From positions 3,782,001 through 3,846,000 of the forward strand of contig JAECYW010000003.1 of assembly GCA_023014335.1 (NCBI GenBank): a stretch of DNA of 64,000 nucleotides, read 5' to 3'. The notes under the pieces are model-generated. The model was not told where the DNA came from, made no database searches, and was given only the letters and a program-made list of their open reading frames with translations. Positions within the stretch are counted from its first letter, which is position 1; each line of letters opens with the position of its first letter. The translations under genes were made by a program, and so were the position numbers. This stretch comes from Galerina marginata. Lineage: Eukaryota; Basidiomycota; Agaricomycetes; Agaricales; Galerinaceae. Of this stretch, positions 1 to 11,336 are shown one piece after another.

Positions 1-408
1 CAGCGCTTTGGCTGCCCTCCCTCCCTCGGCCTTGCGCCGCTCGTCACCACGCGTTCGCTGGCGGCTGCGCGCGGCGGTCACAACACTTTGGCGGGGTGCC
101 GACCCGCCGACCCCCCGGACGCTCCGTCCTCGCCATGCACCTCAACCCACTGCAGGACACCAACACCAACACCAACACCAAAACCAACCCACGCTCCACA
201 TGCAAGCCCACCTCGGTCGAGACCTTCGAGGAGTCGAGGCAGGCGTGATGGTCGTACAGTAGAGATCAAGTTGGCATCCTCGTTTGTACCCTTAATATTT
301 GTGTTATAATGTAGTGAATTAGATATTCAGACAAGTACTAGTAAAATAAATGAGGTCCTTTGTCACGTCAAGAAGCTTTTGCAATAGGGTGAAGACATAA
401 ACAGTTGG
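1..408. other. Window edge without a recognised gene; CAACAC microsatellite
   Basis: Only compositionally biased short open frames are present. Around 155-195 there is an imperfect CAACAC microsatellite that translates as a His/Gln or Thr/Pro run depending on frame. The stretch up to 408 is the 3' flank of the minus-strand nuclease gene. I see nothing else in it. Confidence 0.5.
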
Positions 409-2481
409 TTAATCACTAATATAAATCACGTCGCCGTCGTCGTTGTCTACTTCCGCAGGGTTCATGGACTTGTAGCAAGAAGCCGTTCTCTCAGACAGCT
501 CCACATCGGGCTCATCACCTGTCAAGTCAATGTCCACCGCCATGGCGTTGGTGGGGTTCTGGCAGCGCTGAGCACCCATGGCAGAAGACTCGGCTTCGGG
601 TTCATCAACTGTTAGGTCAATGGTACCAAGGAATAAATTTGGCGCTTGCGAGCTCAACTCGGAGTGCTGGGTTTCTTGTTGCGCGATGTCAATGTCCCCG
701 GAGTCCAATCTGTCTAAAGCCTCCAGAAGTAAAGAGTTGCGAAGTTTGGACTCGGAAGTCGACTTGACGACCGGTCTCCTCAGCCTAAGAGGTACCATCG
801 GAACTGGCGCAATGGACGGGAGGGTACGCACAGGGCCACAATCTTGAAGCGATACTGACTTTTTTTGTTTTTCTTTCTTTACTGATCTGTCCTTCACAGG
901 AGCGACAGTCGGGGGAAAGAAAACCGTTGGAGCCCAGACATTGAGTTTGTCGCCGTCTCCTAATGTCCCTGGGGATGGCAGGCCCATCATTTTGACGAAG
1001 TACTCGGTCGAAATCCGGACGCGGTACCAGAATTTAATAGGCGATAGGTGGCGCGTCTGTCGGCTCTTTGACTGAAGTTCGTATATAGTTGTCTGTAAGT
1101 TATTGGTTCGCATAATGTGGGTTAGCGAGTCGTACAAGACCCATGGCTGGAGAAAGTCCGAGTCAGTATAATTCTAGACAATAAGTACGACTCGGAAGCG
1201 TACCGAAATTAACATTTGAAGAAATACGCCCTCCCAAAGATTGGCGTGAAATGTTTTGCGAAGTCCAGTCCCTTCCTTCCAACCAAGGTCATTTGCGCAA
1301 AAACTGGCAAGCCTGTTGATACGAATACTACCAGGTTTCCAAGGTGTTGGCAGGGGTCCAGGTGTTGGGAAAAACGAGGACACAGGCCGTACGTAAAACT
1401 CAATAACCTGCGGCGAAAGAAACTCTTGAGAGATAGATGCCGCAAGTTGCAGTCGACAAGAGGGAAGAAAACCACGGCTGTTGGAAATCAGCTCTTTGCG
1501 GATATCACAGATCCAAGAATTTAAGAATGTGCGCAAGTTATCACCATCCAAGGTATTGATTGCGAGGAGAAGGCTGTCACCAAAGCCACAATTTACGAGA
1601 CCATGGGCAGTTTTTTGGCCGCATCCCGCTAAACCATCAGAGTAGTCACCGCCTATCATCAAAGCCATCAACAGATGTCCTCCGAGTGTTAGGCCCTCTA
1701 TGGCCTCAATAGCATCCGCAGTGTAAAGACCAAGCTCGTCCTTGTTTTCGGTTGGTTTGGCTTTCACAGTGGTGCTATAAAGACAATTAACTTAATCATT
1801 ACACCATTCTCGAGGAAAACAAACCTTCGAAGTACTGCCAAGGCCCCAAAAACAAAAACATCACTGTCGGTAGTGAGGACAACATCAATTAGGCCCCGAG
1901 AGCTTAATTGGCCAAGCTCAGCATCAGCTTCGCCGAGAGCCTGGTGAATGGTGAATGATGAGAAGAAACAGATTACTTGGTGCGGGTAAATCATACGCAC
2001 TTGGTGAACATGAAAACCAAAGCATTCAATGAGTGTTTTGCATGGACCAACCCAAGAGGGTGTTTTAGACGCTGGCACAATCTTTCCGCGCTTTAAGGTT
2101 GGACGGTCATGGCCGTCGAAAACGAAAACCCAGGTCACTGGACTGCGTAGAAATTTACAAAGCTTGTAAAAGAAAATCTGGAGATGTCCAGGGCCATGGA
2201 CGTGGCCCTGGGGATGCGCGGCACCGATGCACTGTGCCATAATAGCGCTTGTGAACGTAAATTTATTAGTTATAACCATATGAATAAACGTACTCTGTGT
2301 CAACCCCAATAACAAGTGTATGATGCCCTCGTACATTTCGCTCATAGCCCTCAATCACGGCAAGATCTTGAATGGTGGTGATTTTTTCGGTTGTTTGAAT
2401 TAGCTGCGGTCTCGCATCAGTTTTTTCTTTCATTTGAAGAGAAGCATTGCTTTGCACCTTCCATAAACCGTTTATACCCAT
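409..2481 (-). CDS. XPG/Rad2-family nuclease, GEN-like (PIN-like), multi-exon
   Basis: Structure-specific nuclease of the XPG/FEN1/GEN1 family, expected to cut branched DNA in the nucleus. The first exon starts at 2481 with MGINGLW, the family's N-terminal signature, and reaches GVDT of the XPG-N domain. After an intron ending near 2254 come FDGHDRP (family FDGxxxP), then GEADAELGQL and TTDSDVFVFGA, the acidic XPG-I core. Then follows GGDYSDGLAGCGQKTA, the H3TH DNA-binding segment that gives GEN1-type specificity. A basic region with FWYRVRI precedes an unstructured tail. The model has about five exons joined in phase, roughly 600 residues, ending at 409-411. The tail holds IDLTVDEP, VDIDLTGDEP and DVIYISD, which look like SUMO-interacting motifs. 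XPG-like PIN proteins are multicopy in Agaricomycetes, so this need not be the housekeeping GEN1. Family call strong; substrate inferred. Confidence 0.82.
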
Positions 2482-2680
2482 GTTGGAACTGAGATGGATT
2501 GCGTTACAGAAGCAAACTTGAGGTGGAAGATGTGGAGAGGAGGAGAATCAAAACTTATGTCTCAAACAAATCTAAGAGCCTATCAACAAAATGCTTGTAT
2601 TGACGATCAAACAAAACACGAGTGAATACAAATGAGTAAAGCCAAAGGAACAAGACAAATAGTACAAATTATCGCACACA

Positions 2681-5600
2681 CTAGCTGTGAATTCGTGATT
2701 TTTTAGGCTTGGGTCGACCACCAACTGTCGGGGCCCGACGCTTTGAACCTGTTGCTGTTGACACCACCTCTCCGTTATCTGAGCCACCCGAGTTTGATGC
2801 TGAATTGCCCTTCGTTTTCTCGGACTGAAGAAATAAGCCAGTCACATCCACGGTTTTACACAGATAATTAACTCAACGCACCTTGGCAGCTGCTTTTCTA
2901 TTGGTAGCAAGAAGCTCGGCTAGCGCGCTTGTTCCTAGACGGCGCAATTTACCGGGCACGCATCTCATTTCTTCAAGCTCGGCCATCGCTTGTGCTGTAG
3001 TAAACCCACTCTTTATCTTGATGTCAATCCACTCAGGGATCTCGCGAAACCGTTGCCAGGCCTTTCGATTCTAAAGAGAGATCAGCTACATTCGTAAAAT
3101 GGACTGCAATGCTGGATCACCTTCTCTTCCTTGCGCCATTCCGAACCAAACTTTTGCTCAACCAACCGAAGTGGAGGTTTAACTCCAGTCTTCTTTCCAT
3201 TCTCCTGAACACTCTCACCGACGTTATAGCAATCCCAGACATCTTGGACGGACATTTGGTCAAGAGTCCTCGACGGCTTCCAAGTGTCCCAAAGAGGCCC
3301 GGGCTGCTTGATTTGCGTGAAGACATCGTTCCATTGAACTGATCCCTGCCCTAGAACCGGGTGATGCATGAGAAGATCTTCACCTAAATGAACAGAATGA
3401 TTAGTAGTAGTCTGAAGAGAGATGATATTTATATTTGACTGACCCGGTGCACAAAAGGCAATGACAGGCGGCAATACAAGGTCCACTTCAGTGCGTGGAC
3501 GTGGAGAGGTGGGCAAAGAAGGCGATGGCACAACGAACCCACGAAGAGAATCATCATTCGCACAGTATACACCCGTGTCTTCTGAAGCCCGAGTTTCCGA
3601 GTCGATGACAAGTGCAGGTTCGAGACTGGTTGCGGCTGATGGCGGGTAGCATGTGTCAACCTGAAATTCAAGTTGCCGAGAGACAGAGGCAACGACGCCT
3701 GATGACCGATGGGATGTATAGTCCTTATCGTATGGAATAGCTTTTGCAGGGGTCCACTGCAAAGTTCGGCGGTGGATGATCTTCTTGAGCTCTTCAATTT
3801 GCACCATACTATTCCGAAGGACCTGATTTTGCAGGCTACTCTCTTGCCGAAGTTGTTCGAGAGATTTACGCAGGATTTCATTTTGAAGGCGTTCAAGGTT
3901 TACTGGGTCAGCTACATTTGAGTCGACTGCAGCGAGTTGGATAGGGAAAGTATTTCGCATCCAGAGCTGGACGTCGTCTCGAGCCAGAGCAGGTAACCGG
4001 AAGATCTTGGAATTAGGCCGAACTTGGAATATTGCGGCGGCAGCCTATACGAAAGCTGTGAATAACCTAACAGTGGCGGCACTAAAAAGACGTACTTGGA
4101 ATAGATAAGGGCGAAGGGAAATGACCATTTCCCAATAATTTGTTGCGCCAACACGATCCTTGAGCCCTGAGCTTTACTTAGTAAACTGCAAGGTATACTA
4201 TACAAGCAACCTATTACCTTTCACCAATTGGACATTTGCTTCAGCCATCGGGCAAACCAGTGCCAGGAAAGGCAAGGGGACCTCGACTTGGGTCCAAGCT
4301 GGGCTGTACGTTTCATGAACTCTGTAGCCGTGAGCTCCTAAGATTGCCTACATTCATAGACTAAGCATATGATAAACAACAACAAGAAAAAATATAGTAC
4401 CGGCTTCGGGAGCGCTGGCGCATATGTATTTTGATACGTATCGCGAGACCACCCAAGTTTGGATGTGTCCTCAGCTCGTACACTGTTTATCTCATTACTA
4501 AAGAACTATAGGGCTAAACGAGAGACATACCCCATCTTTTCCTGGTGGTACCCGAGCATATGGCGAGCGAGATGAGCCTTTAGATTGGACTCAACACCAG
4601 CCTTCTTGTAAGACTGACAGAACAGGTTTTGAAGGGCGGTTTCATTGTACGGAACGGTCGCAGACGATCCATGGATCAATCTAATCTGTAAGAGTACCGG
4701 GTAAGTTATATTTTACAAACAAACTGGAAAAACTCACAGAGCGCCATGACTTGTTCACGGTGTAATCAACATCATATTTTTCATCTATACTTGCTACGTC
4801 ATGGATATAGTGTAAGTATAAGCTAAAAGCTCCTAGCGGACACATTTCGGGGTTCCTGTGGGCGATAAAACATGTGTAGGTAGGGTTTATGGTCTAAATG
4901 AGTATTTAATTTGTACTGTGGAGTTTAAACAGAAGAACTACTTACCGTCTTCATTCCTTTGGAACGTGCTTTCTGTTCCATGTCCGACTGCAAACCGAGA
5001 ACGGCCGGTATAGTCGTTTCACCGTTAGGGTGGAGAAAATGATAGGGCTGCATCTCACACAGCCGTAATGCGCGGATGTCGTCTCCTCGGTTACCACTTG
5101 CATTCATCATCGTCCACGCCAGGTGTCCGTTGATAGTAGGTTTAACTGAAGAAGTTTAGGAAAAAGTTAGTATCGCGGTGGTGGTCAAGTTCAGCCTGAA
5201 CAGACATACGTTCTCGGTGGTCCAAAAAGCCGTACCGAATTCGCGTCAGGGTGTCGTCTGACAGCTGGGCAAGAAATGTGTTGGCGATAATGTCGGGGGC
5301 GTCTTCTGCAGGAATAAGGCCTCTACGAAAAGTTGGTCAGATGGCTCTAATTTTTATGAACTCGTTACTTACTCGCGTGCATTTTTCAATGCCTCATCCA
5401 TGCGAGTCTTTACAGCATCATACACATGGACAGTTGTAGCAGGACGCTTGGTGTTCAAAGTAGGATCCCGAGCGTCTTGCACCTTTCGGATACGCAAGGC
5501 ACCGAAAAATTCTTTCTTGATCTGAGACTGTGGAGAACAGGTCATGTACGGGTCTAAAATAAAGGCAGAAAACTTACTGCGCCAATGCGAGTATTCAGTA

Positions 5601-6665
5601 TGTACTCTCCTCTACGGTTACGCTTGCAACGGCCTGCGCAGAAGTTGATGAATAGTAGCAGCGCGTGCTCATCAACTATGTCGTCCCGAATCTTGCCTGC
5701 CGCAAGCGCTTCATTCTTGAAAAGCTAGAACAAAAGTGCAATGAAGACACAAAAACAAAAATGATAGCACCGTACTTACGTTCCATGATTTGACAATCGA
5801 CCTCTGCGTCTTTCTTCCCCCTGCCCGCCGATTTGCTTCTGTTCTTCGAGCTGCAGACACGCGCACACTTGTCTGGAATCTCTTATAGGTTTCTAGAAGG
5901 GTTAGTTTAGTTAGTTTAGTTTAAGTTGGACAGATCAAGTAATAATCATACCATCATCGTCGAGGTTTTCGTCGTCGGAGTCGTCGGAGTCTTCTTCCTC
6001 GTCCTCATCCTCATCCTCAAGGCCACCTGTGTCCAGGGCTCCAAATATTGACTCAGCGACACCGTCGCCCACATCATACTCCCTCGCCAATGTGACATCG
6101 TCGACATCAACATCTGCTTCAAGGGCTTCCTGATCGGCTCGGTCGGTCGGTAGACCCAAAGATTGAGGTAGTCGAGATGGGCGTGACGGGATGACAATGG
6201 AGAGGCTTTTAGACGGGCCAGGCTCTGGCGCAGGGTTTATGGTTGCTCGAGTAGGGTACCTGTAGGCTTGTTGATGAGAAATAATTCTAAGGATGTAGGA
6301 CAATCTTACCAGTGTCGTAGGAGGGCGCTCCGCAGGAAATCAAGGTTGGAGCGCGTCGCACAACGAATCTGAAGGTGAGAGCATGCTGCCCGCAGAGGCT
6401 CTCTCTTCTTTATGGTGTGGCTGAAGAGAAGGTGTGAGGTTTGAAGAACGTGCACCTTGGGCAAACGGACTTACAGGTGGGCTTTGTACACTCCTTCCGA
6501 CACAAGGCTGCCATCGGGCTTCCGGGCAGGAAAGCAGTCAACATAGAGAAGCGCGGGATCAATTTGGACATCAGCACTTGATGGCGTTGATGCCGGCGGT
6601 GCGTTTCTGCTTGATGGGGGTATCAGGGCTTCGCAGGCTTCGTTATCTTCGTCACGCAGGCTCAT
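2681..6665 (-). CDS. Crypton/Ndc10-type tyrosine recombinase with GCR1_C domain
   Basis: About 17 short exons join in phase from ATG 6665 to TAG 2681, giving roughly 1050 residues. Order: Pro/Ser-rich N-terminus; a very acidic Asp/Glu stretch (about 5945-6010); KTQRSIVKSWN and an SAM-like helical part (about 5590-5830); IKKEFFGALRIRK (about 5500); RGDDIRALRL (near 5080), which fits box I of tyrosine recombinases; AHLARHMLGYHQ with the H-x-x-R pair at 4572 and 4563; LGW..DTYQNTYAPALP with the candidate nucleophile Tyr at 4422; LRPYLFQ; and a GCR1_C-like domain (VQDVWDCYNVG...VEQKFGSEWR, about 3110-3260). The C-terminus is basic (KRRAPTVGGRPKPKKSR) and probably nuclear. Fungal Cryptons, and Ndc10 derived from them, combine this recombinase fold with GCR1_C. 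R, H-x-x-R and Y all appear present and I see no premature stop, so it may be functional. It could instead be a domesticated gene. Cryptons lack TIRs, so element ends are not visible. Confidence 0.8.
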
Positions 6666-6880
6666 GTCGGGCAGATTAGATACACATATGGTACACTAGA
6701 CGCGAATAAATAAAATAAGGCGAGAAAGAGAGAGAGAAACGGCGGTGGTACAGAGAAAAGAGAATACGCGACGACTTTAGGTGAGCGCGCTAGCCGTCAC
6801 CAGAGGATCGTGACCGCCTGCCAAATTTGGGACGCCGTCACCAGAATCTGGTGACAAGGCAGGTAAGAACCCCGCTGGGG
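6666..6880. other. Intergenic; upstream of the recombinase gene
   Basis: No gene seen. This is the 5' flank of the minus-strand recombinase gene, with an AGAGAGAG tract near 6726. GTCACCAG occurs at about 6797 and 6837, and the second forms a small palindrome with TCTGGTGAC. Confidence 0.4.
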
Positions 6881-8662
6881 TCTCCTCGTTCTCGTTGGAA
6901 AAGGGAATGCTTTGATTCGGTTATGCTATGTAATCGCACTCACATCTAGGAGTAGTCTAGTATAGGGGGGTCCACTCTCATCGCAAATATTTTCAATATC
7001 GACAAGTTTCGCTTCATGTCGCACTCTCTAGGGGAGATTGGCTCAAGTCTATAGATTGATATCACGCATAATTATGCCGGACACGCCAACATCGAGTACG
7101 AATACACCTCAGTAGAGAACCCTCGCTTTATTCTCCACGACAGCATGGGTTTTGAGCCCGGTTCCATCGGCAACTGGGAGAAGGTGAAAATGTGCTTAGA
7201 AAAGCGTCAGGAATATGAGCTCCCGGGAAAGATTCACGCTATATGGTGGGTCCAAGTTGACCAACAGTTCATGTTTGCTTATTACTCATTGTCTCGGTAG
7301 GTTTTGTGTCGTGACCCCCCGAACCGGCGCAAGACTACTACAGAAAGGTGACGAGAAGCTCCTGCAACTGGCCCAAAAATGTGAGAGTACTAATAGCCCC
7401 TTCGCTGCTTGATTGTCTGCTTATCATCACATAATGCACATTCCCATCATCGCGGTCTTTACAAAGTACGATCTCCTTATAAACCACTTCTACCAAGACG
7501 ACCCAGCAACCGCGGAAGAAATGGCATCGGCCTCCTTTGATCGTTCAGTTAAGGACCTGCAGCTGGAATTGGTGAGGTTATCAATAGACATCTCGATACC
7601 TTGTGTGAAAGTATCGACGGAGGACACCAGCGCGAAACGTTTGTACATTTCTTTACTTCAGTTCTTACCTATTAACGACGCTCATTACAGAAACACTCAT
7701 CGACCTGACAAAGTTTACCCGTGACAAATTAAAAGACGTTGAGCGTGAACTGGGGGTTCTTTGGGTTGCAGCTCAGCAGGTCAACGCTCGCCTGAAGGTC
7801 GAGGTCTCTATCAGGTATTGTCCACATTCTCTCGGTAATTCCAGATCTGCGCTCATTTTGCGTCGTCAGCGAAGGTTTTAAGAGTAATTTCATTTCTTTC
7901 TACTCGTTGAACGTCGGGCTCATAAGCTTGATACAGAGTATTGGCTAGATCTCGGCCAAAGCAGCGCCTTCGAAGGCCAAATCCTAATGGACTGCATCCA
8001 CCGCCTTCACGATGACGTTTTGAAAGTGTGGAACTTTTACGACCCGACCGGGGTTAGCTATTATCGAATTTCTCTCAATTTTTTATGTTGTCATTGATGC
8101 GCATTTTAGATCTTGTCAGGGATCAACTTTTTTACTGAAATCATCGGCCTTGTCAAGCCTCTTATTGAGAATAAGGGCGACCAGATATCGTGCGTTTCCT
8201 TCGAAACGAATAGGATCCATGAGTAAAAGGGTCTAACTTTTCGTTTCTCCCGTGTTTTAGATTTCGCCCAGCATATGTGCCGGTTTTTGGTACCGGCGGC
8301 GCCAAAGAACTGGTTTCCCTGCTGGAGCGCTTCGGGCTCAGCTCTGGTGCTATCCACTACCTTTACGACAGATATCAACAATAGTATGTACCTTTCCATC
8401 CGACAAAAAATTCACTTGTTTATGCCTCTCTTCAAACAGTCCGTCAACGGCAAAACTTCTGGCGACATACGTTGTCAATCTCGTTTTGGTCCTGCATGGT
8501 ATCTTTAACGATACCTTGCCTTCCGACCCTCCGAGAGAGTTGTCGAATGATGTTGTTTCGAGGGTTGTTGAACGTCATAAAACTCTCCTCGGAAGAGAGA
8601 GCCTTGACAACATCGATTCAGTCGTGGGATTTACCACACATCCAGAGCAGACCAAAAAGTGA
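6881..8662 (+). pseudogene. G-domain GTPase copy 1, Walker A destroyed
   Basis: Relative of the better copy at 25872-28826. Exons recovered: LLVLVGK, SSIGGSTLIANIFNIDK, a block ending FILHDSMGFEPGS (G3, DxxG), the segment after HAIW, IPIIAVFTKYDLL (G4, TKYD), LGVLWVAAQQVNA, EYWLDLGQSSAFEGQ, and a C-terminal part with a hydrophobic helix (LLATYVVNLVLVLHGIF). It ends at TGA 8660. The P-loop reads SSIGGST where the intact copy has SGVGKSS, so the phosphate-binding Lys codon (expected at 6968-6970) is Gly. The preceding intron donor appears to be GG instead of GT, and the acceptor before HIPII (about 7436) has lost its AG. It is therefore probably unable to make a GTP-binding protein, although most of the reading frame downstream is intact. 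Confidence 0.68.
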
Positions 8663-8715
8663 GATTGAAAAGCGACTTCCGCCAGACTCGGCGGGCACCC
8701 AGTGATAAATTATAA

Positions 8716-10976
8716 TCAGCTTTTCCTTGATGTGCCTAGAATGTTGAGTAGTCGAGTAAAGATACTGTATGCCCATCCAACAGCTACAAAGGCAGCAGCC
8801 AGTATGGATCGAATGACCTAAAAGAATGGTTGAGGTGTCTCAAAGGCGCACATAAAGTCTACCTCGCTCGGTGCCCGTCATGCAGATAACTATAGTCAAA
8901 TGTTAGAGCTTGGAAAATCTACTTCAATGTCCTCAACAAGGCGACTCACCGGCATCCCCAGTTTGTCCACCGGATTCCCCTCCCTCAACCAACGTGGGAT
9001 TCAGGATATGAGGATGAGGATGAGGATGGTGCGCCTCCATCATGTCGTTGGCGCCATGTGAGTCAGACGTGAATGTGGTATTTGAGGCACCCATGGTTTC
9101 AAGTGCCTGATCGATGACAACCCATGCAACCTCGTCGGCGTTCACTGTTTTCCGTAATGGGGACTTCAAATAGTTTGGATCGTCCTTAAGGTGATCGTCG
9201 TGATAGCATTTCACAGCGCGAAGAAAATTGGCACAGAATTGTGACGAAAGCATCGCCGGAGAGGTGGAGATTTTGCCGGCATAGATCGATGCGGTGTAGA
9301 GTAGATAGTCGCCTTGCTGCCTTGTACCCAGGCGAACAGCAATCATGCTTAGAATGTATGAATGCCTGGCCTGCAGTTCCTCGGAGAGTGAACACTCAGC
9401 GAGTATCTTGGCGGATATAACCAAGAACCAATAAGTGTAGGGTGACGTACATGTCGTCTGGCCAATGGTTTGACTGTTTGGCAGGAAATCTACAGCGAAA
9501 CTAAAAAAACGTGAGAGGGCGTCGATGAGCGCCTCGTGTGAGTCGGGAGAGAGTTTGTCTAGGTACGATATCAATGAAAAGTTGTGATACTAAGGAAGGA
9601 AGCGAGACTTACCAGGCTTGGAGATAAGATGAAGGGGCTGTTTTTTTGGGACTGAATCCAAGGTTCGAGGCCGTTCAAACAGCCAACGTGTGGCACGGAT
9701 ACAGGCCTTGACGAGGTCGGTGCTCTGAAAAGGGTGACCCTTGCAGGTAGCAATTTGTAAGAGAGCCACCGCGCTGAGATCATCCCTGGTTGCTGAGTCT
9801 TCCCGCAGGAAGACTGCAGTGGGCACATACTCGGAAGGTGAGACGTATGGAATAAGGTCCGCAAGATTTTCCGTCGGGAAGAGGTCCAAGTGGACGGGAA
9901 GAACTTCAGCAAGACATTTTGCTAGTGCCGTTCTTTCATTTTCACTTTCTGCAGACCGACTTTCTTGCACCGAACGAAGGGCCTCAATGGTGTCATATGC
10001 GAATGTCTTCAACTCGGTGTCCGCGCGGACAGACTCTAAATGGGCGAGCGGTCTTTTCCCATCAATCAAGTAGTTTGTGCGGTGCTGAAGCCAGACTTTG
10101 CTTCGTGATTCCCAATCTGTCCGGCCAAGGAATAGACTCGACTGTGCGGATCGATAAAGAGATGGAAAACATTCTGGATTGTCACTTGGCCGACCCACAG
10201 GGAACGATTGCAACGCAGGAAGAGTAGTTGTGATAACGAGGAATGCGAACGTACATGTAATGGCAAAGGTAATGGGAATTGCGACAGGCCGATTGATCTT
10301 GAAAAGGAACACAACGAGGCCAATAAGAAAGAAGGTAAGGCCGAAAATGAGAATAATCGGAAGGGAAGTAAATACAAGAGGGATATAGGATTGGCGGAGG
10401 GCAACAGAGTGCATGCGACTGAGGCCTAGGGAATCGGCTCCGTCGCTTAGTCTGCGCAGGTGAGATCGTATCCATTGGAGGGAAACGATCCCCACCAGTG
10501 CAGTTGTGAGGCTCAGCACTAAGCTGAGGAACCAGCAGACATTCACCCAGATGCTGATAGGGTCAATTCCCGGCTTGACTTCGGTGACCCAAGCTTTGCC
10601 CGCCGACTGGGCGGCAATTTGTCTCAAGAGCTGGACGCTTTCCTGAGCTGGATCCGGTTGGAGGTCCGTTTGCGATGTGATAAGGAAAGCGGTCACGATG
10701 GCAGAGAACAAACCAGACTGTTACCATGTAAGTTAGTGTCGGTTTACAACAACAAGCTGATACAAAATGCGACCCACGAAGATCAGAACATTCCGAACCT
10801 CATCCTTCCAGCTTTCGCATTGCTCTTTATCTTTCCGCATCCACAGTTCTCGCACTGTCGTCCAATGTTGTCCATCCACTTTTTCCCTTGTGTGCTCGGT
10901 CTAAATATCCTCTTCGGGTCAAAGTTCGATATGTAAGTAATTGTAGAATACTCACCGGAAGGTTGTGATAATCCAT
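8716..10976 (-). CDS. DUF6535-type multi-pass membrane protein
   Basis: Agaricomycete-specific family of unknown function. From an ATG at 10976 (MDYHNLP) the model gives WTTVRELWMRKDKEQC, then VLIF joined to SGLFSAIVTAF, which is the DUF6535 core. Next come membrane segments around VNVCWFLSLVLSLTTALVG, VFTSLPIILIFGLTFFLIGL and FAITCTFAFLVITTTLP, and a long cytosolic-looking region. The 52-base intron at about 9564-9615 keeps phase. After GDAG at about 8951 two more short exons can be joined, adding a hydrophobic C-terminal helix (SILAAAFVAVGWAYSIF) and stopping at 8716. If they are not used the frame stops at 8933. The start is uncertain because the 5' region overlaps the outer edge of the inverted duplication. 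Otherwise it looks intact. Confidence 0.75.
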
Positions 10977-11104
10977 AGGTAAGGTCCTTTGACGCCGACG
11001 CAGCCGCCACACCTCAGATTGACAGTTGTGACCATCATGTACTTGGACGAGGAATGGCAGCCAGATCATGATCAAAGCCAGATCATCTGGCTGCCAGAGC
11101 AATT

Positions 11105-11336
11105 GTTGTTGATTATATAATTGCTAAGTCACACAAAAGTCGCGGTCATGACTCTGTTATTTGACTTGTTCTCCTCCCTACCCAAGACGCGTTATATGTC
11201 TACTAACTTATTGGCTGTCCTTTTGTAGCGAGCGGGGAACAGAAATACACGCGATATACGCGTCCAGATAGCCTGTTCAAACTGCATCTCCAATCCCCAA
11301 CCGTTCAAAACAGATTTTCTCAGATTTTCTCCAATT
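11105..11336. promoter_or_regulatory. Shared upstream block of the E(z)-like gene, arm A
   Basis: This 5' flank begins with a TTGTTGATTATATAATTG motif, then TAAGTCACAC and TCGCGGTCATGACTCTGTTAT. It matches, in reverse complement, the flank at 24163-24412 almost throughout, including the direct pair TCTCAGATTTTCTC just before the start codon. Related copies of the first motif occur at about 18745 and 34750. Probably the promoter of the ancestral gene; no factor site is claimed. Confidence 0.5.

Noticed and set aside
3082..3960. Single-exon protein of 292 residues
   Set aside because: It is two internal exons plus an intron of the larger recombinase gene. The reading continues across splice sites on both sides.
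10619..10936. Plus-strand open frame beside the DUF6535 gene
   Set aside because: It is antisense to the first exons of the minus-strand gene and has no supporting motif.
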